Assembly (NCBI GenBank): GCA_021789975.1
Contig: JAJYIT010000002.1
Location: 186,001-250,000, forward strand
DNA: 64,000 nt
DNA from: Bacteroidota bacterium
GTDB lineage: Bacteria > Bacteroidota > Ignavibacteria > Kryptoniales > JAKASW01
Reading direction: 5' to 3'
Position 1 is the first letter of the stretch. Each line of letters begins with the position of its first letter. The notes under the pieces were generated by a model. The model did no database searches and had not been told where the DNA came from. It saw only the letters and a program-made list of their open reading frames with translations. A program made the translations under genes and the position numbers. This document shows positions 54,459 to 62,921 of this stretch, one piece after another.

Positions 54459-55373
54459 TCAGTCTGCCATCCTCTCAACATCGGCAGATAGGAGATCGAT
54501 GAGCCCTGAGGGACCGGCAGCCGCAACTTTCTTCGAAGCTATTTCTACTCCAGCTTCCGCGGCATCTTTGAAACTCTTGCCGTTCAAAACGGCACGCAGG
54601 AAGACGGCACCGAAAACGTCTCCGCTTCCTGTCGGATCGACAACATCTACTTTCCTTGCCGGCAAAATGCGCTCGATAACTCTCCTGCCTTCTTTCTCAT
54701 AAAGTGAAAGGCCTCTCTCAGCGAGGGAAACTACAACCGCCTTAACTCCGGTACCCAGTATTTTCTCTGCTAGTGTTACCAGATCTTTGGTCTCAATATC
54801 AATGGCGACAGCTTCCTCTTCATTCATCTGGACCGTGTCAGCAAGTTTGCTCCATTCCAGATAGTCCGGTCGAGGTCCACGAACCCGTTTGCCGTCTGCC
54901 AGGCGTCGCATCACGATATTATGAAGATCGAGATGTATGTGGGACCGGGGAGAAGTCTGTCGGATTAGCTTCAGCGTATCGAGGTCGATATCGTTTCCGC
55001 CGATAAGATTCAAGTGAATTCCATCAGCGGGTAAGAATAGAGCTACTTTCTCGAAAGGAGTCGGACTTATCGGCTGGGTGCTGCACTCCCACCTGTTGTT
55101 CTCATCCTCGTAGAACAGGTCCACCCTCCTAACGGGGGTCCCGGATTCGTAGATACCGGAGGAGTTCAAACGACCAAGCCTGTCGAATAGGCTTTGGAAA
55201 TACTGCGAGTCTTCTTTTGCAATGCCTATGATAGGCAGGGTCTCAATGCCGTCATCGACGATGGAGCCGGCGACTATCGAATATGAAATTCCTCCATGTT
55301 CGTGGTAGACCTTTCCGTTCGCCTTGTGAATGACATCGATACATGGCTCGCCGATAACCAGCACTCTCTTCAA
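54459..55373 (-). CDS. PfkB family carbohydrate/nucleoside kinase
   Basis: A ribokinase-fold kinase of 304 aa. It begins RVLVIGEPCIDVIHKANG, has the HGGISYSIV stretch where sugar kinases usually carry GG-x-x-N, and the C-terminal catalytic motif VDPTGSGDVFGAVFL with the anion-hole Gly and base Asp. The substrate is not indicated by sequence. The start is TTG at 55373 overlapping the purE stop, with AGAGG upstream; it is the last gene of the his-purE transcript. Confidence 0.85.
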   Translation of the reverse strand: MKRVLVIGEPCIDVIHKANGKVYHEHGGISYSIVAGSIVDDGIETLPIIGIAKEDSQYFQSLFDRLGRLNSSGIYESGTPVRRVDLFYEDENNRWECSTQPISPTPFEKVALFLPADGIHLNLIGGNDIDLDTLKLIRQTSPRSHIHLDLHNIVMRRLADGKRVRGPRPDYLEWSKLADTVQMNEEEAVAIDIETKDLVTLAEKILGTGVKAVVVSLAERGLSLYEKEGRRVIERILPARKVDVVDPTGSGDVFGAVFLRAVLNGKSFKDAAEAGVEIASKKVAAAGPSGLIDLLSADVERMAD

Positions 55374-55849
55374 TGATGTACCTCTGGCAATTTCGAGCCA
55401 TTGGCTCTGAACTCCACAAGTTTCTTTTTAACTTCCGGTTCACCGAGAGCGATAATCTCCGCGGCGAGCACGCCAGCATTCTTCGCACCGGCCTTACCGA
55501 TCGCCACCGTTGCTACCGGAATTCCGGGAGGCATCTGTACAATAGAATAGAGCGCATCCACTCCCGATAACTCAGAACCGCTAAGCGGCACACCGATAAC
55601 AGGAAGAGTGGTCAGACTAGCAACAACACCCGGGAGATGCGCGGCCATACCTGCGCCTGCGATTATCAATTTGAAACCATTTCTTTCAGCAGTGGATGCA
55701 AATTCCGCCGTCTCCTTCGGATTGCGGTGCGCGCTCAACACGTGAATTTCATGGTCAACTCCAAAATAGTTCAAATACGGAATCGCTTCGGAGATTGCTG
55801 CTTCGTCCGACTTGCTGCCGATAAGAATTGCTATTCTTGGTCTGTTCAA
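55370..55849 (-). CDS. purE: N5-carboxyaminoimidazole ribonucleotide mutase
   Basis: Moves the carboxyl group in the purine pathway (N5-CAIR to CAIR), 159 aa, class I type. Marks are [45 protein letters not shown] with the active-site His, and [25 protein letters not shown]. It starts with TTG at 55849 behind GGAGGA and overlaps the hisI stop by 4 nt. purK is not present in the window. Confidence 0.95.
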   Translation of the reverse strand: MNRPRIAILIGSKSDEAAISEAIPYLNYFGVDHEIHVLSAHRNPKETAEFASTAERNGFKLIIAGAGMAAHLPGVVASLTTLPVIGVPLSGSELSGVDALYSIVQMPPGIPVATVAIGKAGAKNAGVLAAEIIALGEPEVKKKLVEFRANGSKLPEVHH

Positions 55850-56253
55850 TGTCCTCCTCCTTTTTTGTAGACGATTTCGGGATCGAATATTCTCGGAGAG
55901 ATTTCGGTTAATCCATCATTATCGATTTTCCTGTAGAAGCAAGATCGGTGACCGGTGTGACAGGCAGCTCCTCCCTCCTGTTCCACTTTCAACACGATCG
56001 CATCACCGTCGCAATCTACCAGGATTTCCTTAACATTCTGCACGTTGCCCGATTCTTCGCCTTTGTGCCAGAGTCTTTTCCTCGACCTTGACCAATATAC
56101 TGCCTGCCCGGCGTCAATCGTCCGGCGAATGCTCTCTGCATTCATAAACGCCAGCATGAGTATTTCACCGGTCGCAAAATCCTGTGCGACCGCCGTTACC
56201 AGATCTTTATCATCGAACTTGAGCTGTCTGATCAATTCATCTGCTTGCATCAT
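55846..56253 (-). CDS. hisI: Phosphoribosyl-AMP cyclohydrolase
   Basis: Opens the purine ring of phosphoribosyl-AMP (third step of histidine synthesis), 135 aa. Seen are [41 protein letters not shown], and the zinc/metal site [29 protein letters not shown]. The phosphoribosyl-ATP pyrophosphatase (hisE) domain often fused here is absent, so this is the monofunctional form. It overlaps hisF by 4 nt. Confidence 0.96.
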   Translation of the reverse strand: MMQADELIRQLKFDDKDLVTAVAQDFATGEILMLAFMNAESIRRTIDAGQAVYWSRSRKRLWHKGEESGNVQNVKEILVDCDGDAIVLKVEQEGGAACHTGHRSCFYRKIDNDGLTEISPRIFDPEIVYKKGGGH

Positions 56254-57056
56254 ACTCTGACGGAGACTCCCTTTTCTTTGAGATAATCTTTAACCTGCTT
56301 AATCTTGAACTTTCCGAAATGGAACACCGAGGCAGCCAATACGGCATCCGCACTTCCTTTTTCAATAGCCTGATAGAAATGGTCAAGTGTGCCGGCCCCC
56401 CCGCTTGCAATGACGGGAACATTAACTGCACGTGTTACTTGGTCGAGCAGTTCAATATCATAGCCGCTGTTCGTGCCGTCTCGGTCAATACTTGTCAGAA
56501 GTATTTCTCCCGCACCTCTTTCGACCACGGTCTTCGCCCACTCGATTGCGTCGAGGCCCGTCGATTTTCTACCTCCATTTACGTAGACTTCAAAGCAGGT
56601 TGATTTCCCGCCCGATGCCTTTCCTGGAAGGTTGTTGCCCTGTATGGGACTCTCGCATCTCTTCGCATCGATTGCTACAACAATGCACTGGACACCAAAC
56701 TCTTCTGCGCCCTGTGATATGAGTTCCGGGCTGTACACCGCAGCGGTGTTAAGGCTGACTTTGTCCGCCCCATTTGAAAGAATGTTGCGCATATCGTCAA
56801 CCGTTCGTATCCCTCCGCCGACTGTGAAAGGCAAGAATACTGTCTCGGCAGTCCTCCTCACCACGTTCAACATGGTGGTCCTGTTGTCGACGCTCGCTGT
56901 TATGTCGAGGAAGACTATTTCATCCGCGCCCTCACTTTCATAAAAAGCCGCGGACTCCACCGGGTCGCCTGCATCGGTTAGATTTACGAAATTGACACCT
57001 TTGACTACCCTGCCCCCGTTTACATCAAGACAAGGAATAATTCGTTTTGCTAGCAT
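56250..57056 (-). CDS. hisF: Imidazole glycerol phosphate synthase, cyclase subunit
   Basis: Together with HisH forms the heterodimer that makes imidazole glycerol phosphate and AICAR (268 aa TIM barrel). It has [19 protein letters not shown] with the catalytic Asp, [58 protein letters not shown] with the second Asp, and [16 protein letters not shown]. It follows hisA without a gap. Confidence 0.97.
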   Translation of the reverse strand: MLAKRIIPCLDVNGGRVVKGVNFVNLTDAGDPVESAAFYESEGADEIVFLDITASVDNRTTMLNVVRRTAETVFLPFTVGGGIRTVDDMRNILSNGADKVSLNTAAVYSPELISQGAEEFGVQCIVVAIDAKRCESPIQGNNLPGKASGGKSTCFEVYVNGGRKSTGLDAIEWAKTVVERGAGEILLTSIDRDGTNSGYDIELLDQVTRAVNVPVIASGGAGTLDHFYQAIEKGSADAVLAASVFHFGKFKIKQVKDYLKEKGVSVRV

Positions 57057-57839
57057 CTAATTTCTTCGCGTCGGACCGAGATCTTTTGCCTGCGTCTCTT
57101 CAACAATGGTCTTCTCGTTCAAACGCCAAAGGCCCTGGCAAGCAAACCTGTTTTCATAAAGGGCTTTGCCGACAATTACCGAATCGACGCCGCATGTTTC
57201 GAGCTTCTGCAGCTTGAGCAAATCCTCATAAGAAGATACACCTCCGGATGCTGTCACGCGCAGTCCTGTACCAAGGGCAAACTCTTTCATAGCGTCGTCG
57301 TTGACGCCTCTGAGCGTACCGTCTCGCGAGATGTCGGTGTAGATCACCCTCACAACCCCGTCCGCCTTGAGTTTTTTTCCAAGTTCGATGGCAGAAATTC
57401 CGCTGGAATCTTTCCATCCTTTGATCTGAACCACTCCGTCTCGCATATCGATGCCGACGGCAATTCTTCTCGGCCCGAAATCTCTAAGGCACTTGAGAAG
57501 CAACTCGGGGTCCGTAACCGCGGCCGTCCCCAGGATAACCCTGTAGACACCAGCTTCCACAATTTCCTTAACGTTTTCATAATTACGGAGCCCGCCTCCG
57601 AACTCGACCGGAATGTCTACTGCGGCCACAATTTCTTTGAGCTTGCCTACGTTTACCGGCTTGCCTTCGAACGCCCCGTCAAGATCAACAACGTGCAGAG
57701 CTTTGAAATTTTCGCCACGCCAAATGATCGCCATCTTAACGGGATCGTTATCGTATATCTTTTCGGTTCCGGCCTCTCCCCGTATCAGCCGGACACATTT
57801 ACCGTGCCTGAGATCTATTGCCGGAATCACTAAAATCAT
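57057..57839 (-). CDS. hisA: ProFAR isomerase
   Basis: Isomerises ProFAR to PRFAR, the Amadori rearrangement of histidine synthesis (260 aa TIM barrel). It has VIPAIDLRHGKCVRLIRGE with the catalytic Asp, VVDLDGAFEGK, VEFGGGLRNYENVKEIVEAG, VIYTDISRDGTLRGVN with the second Asp, TASGGVSSYEDLLKL and SVIVGKALYENRF. It is placed between hisH and hisF with no intergenic bases. Confidence 0.96.
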   Translation of the reverse strand: MILVIPAIDLRHGKCVRLIRGEAGTEKIYDNDPVKMAIIWRGENFKALHVVDLDGAFEGKPVNVGKLKEIVAAVDIPVEFGGGLRNYENVKEIVEAGVYRVILGTAAVTDPELLLKCLRDFGPRRIAVGIDMRDGVVQIKGWKDSSGISAIELGKKLKADGVVRVIYTDISRDGTLRGVNDDAMKEFALGTGLRVTASGGVSSYEDLLKLQKLETCGVDSVIVGKALYENRFACQGLWRLNEKTIVEETQAKDLGPTRRN

Positions 57840-58466
57840 CTAAGCCTTCAAAAAGTTTTCAAGTATCTTCAATCCGAAGCTCTGACTCTTTTCAGGATGA
57901 AATTGGATCCCGAAAATGTTGTCCCGCTCTACAACCGCCGGAAATGTAACACCGTAAGTAGTGGATCCAACTACGTCGTCTTCAGTGGCTCTGGCGTAAT
58001 ATGAGTGAACAAAATAGGCATAATGGTGATCGGGCAAACCTAAGAGCAATCTGGACTCGCCGCGAAAATCCACCTGGTTCCAACCCATGTGAGGTATCTT
58101 CAGTGAAGCTTCGACCGCACCATCTCCGGGGAAAGGCACTATCTCACCCGATAATAAGGAGAGACCTGCATTGACCCCCAGCTCGTAGCTGACATTGAAA
58201 AGTAACTGCATGCCGAGACATATACCCACGATGGGTTTACCTGTTTTGCCGAAGCTCAAGAGAGACTCTCTAATTCCGAGCAGCTCGATATTTCTCATAG
58301 CGGCGCCAAACGCGCCAACACCGGGCAACACAAGCCTGTCTGCTTTCTCGATTTCTTCGGGGGTACGAACCAGCTCGACTTCCCCACCTGCTCTTTGAAG
58401 CGCCTTGGTGATCGATAGGAGGTTGCTCGTCCGGTAGTCAACGACTTTTACTTCACAGTGACTCAT
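57840..58466 (-). CDS. hisH: Imidazole glycerol phosphate synthase, glutaminase subunit
   Basis: The class I glutamine amidotransferase partner of HisF, supplying ammonia (208 aa). Catalytic Cys lies in VGICLGMQLLFN, the His-Glu pair in FGIQFHPEKSQSFGLKILENF. VDYRTSNLLSITKAL and VLPGVGAFGAAM are family blocks. The start overlaps the proC 3' end by 14 nt; the stop abuts the hisA start. Confidence 0.96.
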   Translation of the reverse strand: MSHCEVKVVDYRTSNLLSITKALQRAGGEVELVRTPEEIEKADRLVLPGVGAFGAAMRNIELLGIRESLLSFGKTGKPIVGICLGMQLLFNVSYELGVNAGLSLLSGEIVPFPGDGAVEASLKIPHMGWNQVDFRGESRLLLGLPDHHYAYFVHSYYARATEDDVVGSTTYGVTFPAVVERDNIFGIQFHPEKSQSFGLKILENFLKA

Positions 58467-59289
58467 TGTTCTCTATAATCTTGCTGAGCTCTTTACTCCT
58501 GATCGTCGCGGTTGAGACGGCATTGATAAGCATTGTCCTAAGGCCATGAGTTTCAAGCTCGTGGACTGCTGCTATTGCCGTACCGCCCGGCGTAGTCACT
58601 TCGTCCTTCAAAATGGCAGGATGTTTCCCCGTCTCAATTACAAGCTTTGCTGAGCCGAACACAGTTTGCGCCGCAAGCCTGAAAGCGATCTGTCGTGGGA
58701 TACCCATTTTTACCCCCCCATCCGTCATCGCTTCGATGACCATGTAGATGTACGCGGGACCACTTCCACTCAGACCAGTAACTGCATCCAAAAGGTTCTC
58801 CGGCACAACTTCTACCGATCCAACAGACTTGAAAATAGTGTGCGCAATCTTGAGATGTTCATCGGTAGCGTACTGGCCTTTGCTGATTGCAGTTGCGCCA
58901 GCGTCGACGAGCACGGGTGTATTCGGCATCGACCTTATGACCGGGCATTGTACTCCCAGAAAGGAATTTATGAAAGACGTCTTTATCCCGGCCATCACGC
59001 TTATAATCAACTGTGAAGGCTGAATAAGATCCTTAACTTCACTGAGGACATCTCTCGCGTTCATCGGTTTGACCGCAAGTATGAGAATATCGGAAACCTT
59101 TGCCACTTTCCTGTTTTCTGTGGTCGTGTGTATCGTCAGTGACTTCGCGAGCTCGTCAAGATTACTCGAAGTCCTTCTAGAAGCCATAATATTTTTCGGC
59201 GAAGTAAGCTTCGCTTTCAGGAGGCCGCCGATTACAGCGGTTCCAATGTGACCGGCACCGATAACGCCGATTTTCCTTGTATCCAGCAT
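58453..59289 (-). CDS. proC: Pyrroline-5-carboxylate reductase
   Basis: Catalyses the last step of proline synthesis (278 aa). The NADP-binding start is KIGVIGAGHIGTAVIGGLL, then LAVKPMNARDVL, VMAGIKTSF, RSMPNTPVLVDAGATAI and the C-terminal dimer domain DAVTGLSGSGPAYIYMVIEA and EVTTPGGTAIAAVHELE. The ATG at 59289 is chosen because GGGAG lies 9 nt upstream and normal ProC length results. The frame extends to 59424 but that would lie inside hisB. Its insertion within a his operon is uncommon. Confidence 0.95.
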   Translation of the reverse strand: MLDTRKIGVIGAGHIGTAVIGGLLKAKLTSPKNIMASRRTSSNLDELAKSLTIHTTTENRKVAKVSDILILAVKPMNARDVLSEVKDLIQPSQLIISVMAGIKTSFINSFLGVQCPVIRSMPNTPVLVDAGATAISKGQYATDEHLKIAHTIFKSVGSVEVVPENLLDAVTGLSGSGPAYIYMVIEAMTDGGVKMGIPRQIAFRLAAQTVFGSAKLVIETGKHPAILKDEVTTPGGTAIAAVHELETHGLRTMLINAVSTATIRSKELSKIIENNESL

Positions 59290-59290
59290 T

Positions 59291-59878
59291 TTACAGGCTC
59301 CCTTTCGTCGATTGTACACCAGTGACTCGAGGATTTTTCGAGACTGCGTCGCGGAGCGCCAGTGCAAAAGATTTGAAGATGGCTTCTGCCCTGTGGTGAT
59401 TGTTCTTGCCGTAAAGCAGCTCAATGTGTACGTTTGCTTTTAGATTTTCTGCAAGAGATCTGAAAAAATGCTCAATCATCTCGCTTGAGAGATCGTTTAT
59501 CTTAGCGCGTGAGAACTCCGCATTGAAGACACAGTAACCCCTACCTGATAGATCCACGACACAACGTGCCAGCGAATCATCCATTGGAACGTGGGCAGAA
59601 CCGTACCTGTTGATTCCTGCTTTGTCTCCCAACGCTTTGTCAACGCATTTGCCAATCACTACGCCGACATCCTCGACAGTGTGGTGATCATCGACATCGA
59701 CATCTCCCTTAGCATCGAGACTCAAGTCGACGAGACTGTGTTTTGAAAAGAGTTCGAGCATGTGATCAAGAAACCTAATTCGAGTCGAGACTTCGTAAGC
59801 TCCGGTCCCGTCAAGATTCAATGTGCATGAGACTTGTGTTTCTCTAGTCTTTCGCTCTATCGATGCCTTACGTATCAC
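59291..59878 (-). CDS. hisB: Imidazoleglycerol-phosphate dehydratase
   Basis: Monofunctional HisB (195 aa), a manganese enzyme; the histidinol-phosphatase domain seen in enterobacteria is absent. It has VSTRIRFLDHMLELFSKH, DVDVDDHHTVEDVGVVIG with metal-binding His residues, SAHVPMDDSLARCVVDLSGRG, and NNHHRAEAIFKSFALALRDA. It starts with GTG at 59878, with AAGG about 13 nt upstream. First gene of hisB-proC-hisH-hisA-hisF-hisI-purE-pfkB; an inverted-repeat region precedes it. Confidence 0.95.
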   Translation of the reverse strand: MIRKASIERKTRETQVSCTLNLDGTGAYEVSTRIRFLDHMLELFSKHSLVDLSLDAKGDVDVDDHHTVEDVGVVIGKCVDKALGDKAGINRYGSAHVPMDDSLARCVVDLSGRGYCVFNAEFSRAKINDLSSEMIEHFFRSLAENLKANVHIELLYGKNNHHRAEAIFKSFALALRDAVSKNPRVTGVQSTKGSL

Positions 59879-59912
59879 GCTGTAGTTCTACCTTCTTGTT
59901 CTCTTGTGCAGA

Positions 59913-59953
59913 ATTTTGATTTTATCATAATCAAAATGCCGATTTTTCGGCAT
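59913..59953. repeat. Two overlapping inverted repeats upstream of hisB
   Basis: ATTTTGATT (59913-59921) and AATCAAAAT (59929-59937) are perfect 9-nt arms around a 7-nt loop. They share two bases with ATGCCGA (59936-59942) and TCGGCAT (59947-59953), perfect 7-nt arms around TTTT. On the minus strand the second stem is followed by TTTTG and a TATGAT box, so it could be a terminator of incoming transcription, an operator, or a hisB control site. Confidence 0.45.
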
Positions 59954-60105
59954 AAATCCAAGGAAACGTGAATGCCGCAGTGGAGAAGCTCCTTAATCGC
60001 ACCCGCGAAACAGCTGTTGACTCAAAAATAGAATTCGAGGCAAGACCTTCATTCGCCGGAAAACTCATGTGTAATTGATACACTGCCTCACGATATCAAT
60101 AAGAA

Positions 60106-60132
60106 TGCCCGCCTGATGGATTTTGGCGGGCA
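60106..60132 (-). terminator. Hairpin terminator after clpB
   Basis: TGCCCGCC (60106-60113) and GGCGGGCA (60125-60132) form a perfect 8-bp GC-rich stem with an 11-nt loop, 40 nt past the clpB stop. On the minus strand it is followed by TTCTTATT, a weak U-rich tract. The region 59879-60171 otherwise holds only the hisB-proximal inverted repeats. Confidence 0.6.
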
Positions 60133-60171
60133 CTCGGAGAGATAGAGCATAATCCTTCTATTTTCTTTTGA

Positions 60172-62814
60172 TCAGGTTTCAACCTCAGCCTCTTGCAGAA
60201 CTTTCTTGAATTCTATCTTGCCGGAAGCGGGTATATCTATTTCAATCGTGTCTCCGGGCTCGAACTCGGCTGCAAGGATTTTTTCCGCGAGTGGATTTGA
60301 TATGTATTTTTGTATCGTCCGTTTCAACGGTCGGGCGCCGTAAGTGGGATCGTATCCTGCATCAGCCAGAAACATCTTCGCACGGTCCGTAACCACAAGC
60401 TTGATATTGTTGTTGGACAGCACGCGGGAAATAAGACGGCTTAGCTGAAGTTCTACAATACTCCTGATCTCTTTTCTTGTCAGAGGTTTGAAAACGATTA
60501 TCTCATCGATGCGGTTTAGAAATTCTGGCCTGATAGTCTGTTTCAAGAGATTGAAAAGGTCAGTCCGCAGCTCTTCCATCATCTCCTCCCGGTTCCGTTC
60601 ACTGGTCGATTCCACCTTCTGCTTGACCAGTTGGGAGCCGAGATTCGAGGTCATAATAATAATTGTGTTTTTGAAATTGACTGTTCTTCCTTTGCTGTCA
60701 GTAAGCCTTCCCTCGTCGAGGACCTGCAGAAGCACATTGAAGACTTCGGGATGTGCCTTCTCAATTTCGTCGAGCAAGACGACCGAGTACGGTTTTCGAC
60801 GCACGGCTTCGGTGAGTTGACCGCCTTCCTCATAACCTACATATCCGGGAGGTGCACCGATAAGCCGCGAAACGGCGAACTTCTCCATGTACTCCGACAT
60901 GTCTATTCTGACCACGGCCTCTTCGTCATCGAAGAGCGCCTCCGCCAGCGCACGCGCAAGCTCGGTTTTGCCGACGCCTGTGGAGCCGATAAAGATGAAC
61001 GAACCGATCGGACGCTTTTCATCCTGCAGTCCTGATCGCGCGCGTCGGACAGCGTTCCCCACGGCAGATACGGCTTCCTCCTGATCAACCATTCGCTCGT
61101 GTATCTTCTCTTCGATGTGCAGCAGCTTGCTCCTCTCACTCTCAAGCATCCTGGATACCGGAATGCCGGTCCACCTTGAAACGATCTCCGCAATGTCCTC
61201 TGAGTCGACTTCTTCCTTCAGCATCTTTCTTTTCTTCTGTGCTTCTGAAAGATTCTCAGTCGACTCTTTTATCTTCTTCTCAAGTGAGGCGATTTGTCCG
61301 TACCTGATTTCCGCGACTTTTCCGAGGTTACCTTCCCGCTCTGCTCTATCGGCTTCGATCTTCAAGCGTTCAATGTCTTCCTTCGCCTTCTGGATCGTTT
61401 GAATTAATTCCTTTTCTATTTGCCAGTGAGCCTTAAGTTCTGACCCTTGCTCACGCAAATCCGCAAGTTCCTGCTCAATTACCGAAAGTCTCTTCAATGA
61501 CTCTTCGTCCTTCTCCCTTCTAATCGCTTCCTTTTCGATCTCAAGCTGTTTGGTCTTTCGCTCAACTTCGTCAAGCTCTTCGGGGAGTGAGTCCATTTCT
61601 ATCCTGAGTTTGGAGGCAGCTTCATCAATAAGATCGATAGCTTTGTCGGGAAGAAATCTATCGGTGATATATCTGTTGCTCAGCTGGGCAGCCGCCACGA
61701 TAGCACCGTCGGTTATTCTAACACCGTGGTGAACTTCATATCTTTCCTTCAGTCCGCGCAAGATAGATATCGTATCTTCGATGTCTGGTTCATCAACCAT
61801 GATCGGCTGGAACCTTCTTTCAAGCGCGGCATCTTTCTCAATGTACTTTCTGTATTCACTAATCGTTGTTGCACCGATAGCTCTCAACTCGCCCCGGGCA
61901 AGTGCCGGTTTGAGCATGTTGGAAGCATCTACCGATCCCTGCGCCGAACCGGCACCGACCAAAGTGTGGAGCTCATCCATAAATAGAATTACTTGGCCGT
62001 CAGATTCAACAACTTCTTTGATGATGGATTTAAGTCTGTCTTCAAACTGTCCTCTGTATGATGTCCCCGCAACGAGCCCACCCATGTCCAGCTCGACAAT
62101 TCGTTTCGACTTCAAGTTGTCCGGCACATCGCCGCTGGCAATTCTTCTCGCTATTCCTTCTACGACCGCAGTCTTTCCAACTCCGGGATCGCCTATCAAA
62201 ACGGGATTGTTTTTGGTTCTCCTCGCAAGGACTTGCAGTACCCTGCGTATCTCATCGTCACGTCCGATGACGGGGTCGAGCTTTCCTTTTCTGGCAAGCT
62301 CTGTCAGGTCGCGTCCGAATTTCTGAAGCGACTGGTACTTCTCCTCCGGATTTTGATCTGCAACTCTCTGCGTTCCCCTGATTTCCCTCAGAGCCTTCAG
62401 GACCACCTCGCGACTGATCCCTTGCGAAGTTAGGATCTTATACGCGTCCGTATTCTTGTCACTAAGGAAGGACAGGAGGATATGTTCAGTGCTCACGAAC
62501 TCATCCCGCATTTGGGAAGCCTCTTTCTCTGCCAGGTCCATCAACCTGGCAAGAGACTGCGAAAGATATTGATTAGCAGTCCCTCCTCCCGAAATTTGAG
62601 GAAATTTCGATATCGATTCTTCAACCTTCGATTTTATATATTCCAGATTGCCGCCGGATTTTTTCAGAACAGACCCGGGCACTCCCTCTTCGTCTTGAAT
62701 TAAAGCCATCAGGAGGTGCTCCGGTTCGATGGCTTGCTGTGAATGCTCCGAGGCAATTCGCTGGGCCCTCTCCAGAGCTTCTTGAGATTTTACTGTCAGT
62801 TTATTTAGATTCAT
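60172..62814 (-). CDS. clpB: ClpB disaggregase chaperone
   Basis: An AAA+ hexameric disaggregase that works with DnaK to rescue aggregated proteins (880 aa, normal). The N-domain (about 1-150) begins [23 protein letters not shown]-1 has [18 protein letters not shown], a coiled-coil M-domain (about 410-540), and AAA-2 has [40 protein letters not shown] and TSNLGSQ. R-finger regions are intact ([20 protein letters not shown]). The ATG at 62814 has AAAGGA upstream. It follows dnaK at 107 nt with a hairpin in between, so the two form a heat-shock unit. Confidence 0.97.
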   Translation of the reverse strand: MNLNKLTVKSQEALERAQRIASEHSQQAIEPEHLLMALIQDEEGVPGSVLKKSGGNLEYIKSKVEESISKFPQISGGGTANQYLSQSLARLMDLAEKEASQMRDEFVSTEHILLSFLSDKNTDAYKILTSQGISREVVLKALREIRGTQRVADQNPEEKYQSLQKFGRDLTELARKGKLDPVIGRDDEIRRVLQVLARRTKNNPVLIGDPGVGKTAVVEGIARRIASGDVPDNLKSKRIVELDMGGLVAGTSYRGQFEDRLKSIIKEVVESDGQVILFMDELHTLVGAGSAQGSVDASNMLKPALARGELRAIGATTISEYRKYIEKDAALERRFQPIMVDEPDIEDTISILRGLKERYEVHHGVRITDGAIVAAAQLSNRYITDRFLPDKAIDLIDEAASKLRIEMDSLPEELDEVERKTKQLEIEKEAIRREKDEESLKRLSVIEQELADLREQGSELKAHWQIEKELIQTIQKAKEDIERLKIEADRAEREGNLGKVAEIRYGQIASLEKKIKESTENLSEAQKKRKMLKEEVDSEDIAEIVSRWTGIPVSRMLESERSKLLHIEEKIHERMVDQEEAVSAVGNAVRRARSGLQDEKRPIGSFIFIGSTGVGKTELARALAEALFDDEEAVVRIDMSEYMEKFAVSRLIGAPPGYVGYEEGGQLTEAVRRKPYSVVLLDEIEKAHPEVFNVLLQVLDEGRLTDSKGRTVNFKNTIIIMTSNLGSQLVKQKVESTSERNREEMMEELRTDLFNLLKQTIRPEFLNRIDEIIVFKPLTRKEIRSIVELQLSRLISRVLSNNNIKLVVTDRAKMFLADAGYDPTYGARPLKRTIQKYISNPLAEKILAAEFEPGDTIEIDIPASGKIEFKKVLQEAEVET

Positions 62815-62876
62815 CGTTCTTTATTCCTTTGAGGGGCGGCCGCGGTCGTAGCGTCCACCTCCTCCCTCCTTTCAGT

Positions 62877-62910
62877 GCAGTTGCCCGGCGCTTTAAGGCC
62901 GAGCAACCGC
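62877..62910 (-). other. Intercistronic hairpin between dnaK and clpB
   Basis: GCAGTTGCCCGGC and GCCGAGCAACCGC (62877-62889 and 62898-62910) form a 13-bp stem with two G-T pairs and an 8-nt loop. It lies 12 nt after the dnaK stop. No T-run follows on the minus strand; a purine-rich AAAGGAGGGAGGAGG does. It may reduce read-through or set the dnaK/clpB ratio by processing. Confidence 0.5.
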
Positions 62911-62921
62911 CATTCTTCCTC

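Noticed and set aside
54272-54526. 84-codon minus-strand frame between pfkB and rfbD
   Set aside because: It overlaps the ends of both genes and has no ribosome site before either Met. The composition is unconvincing.
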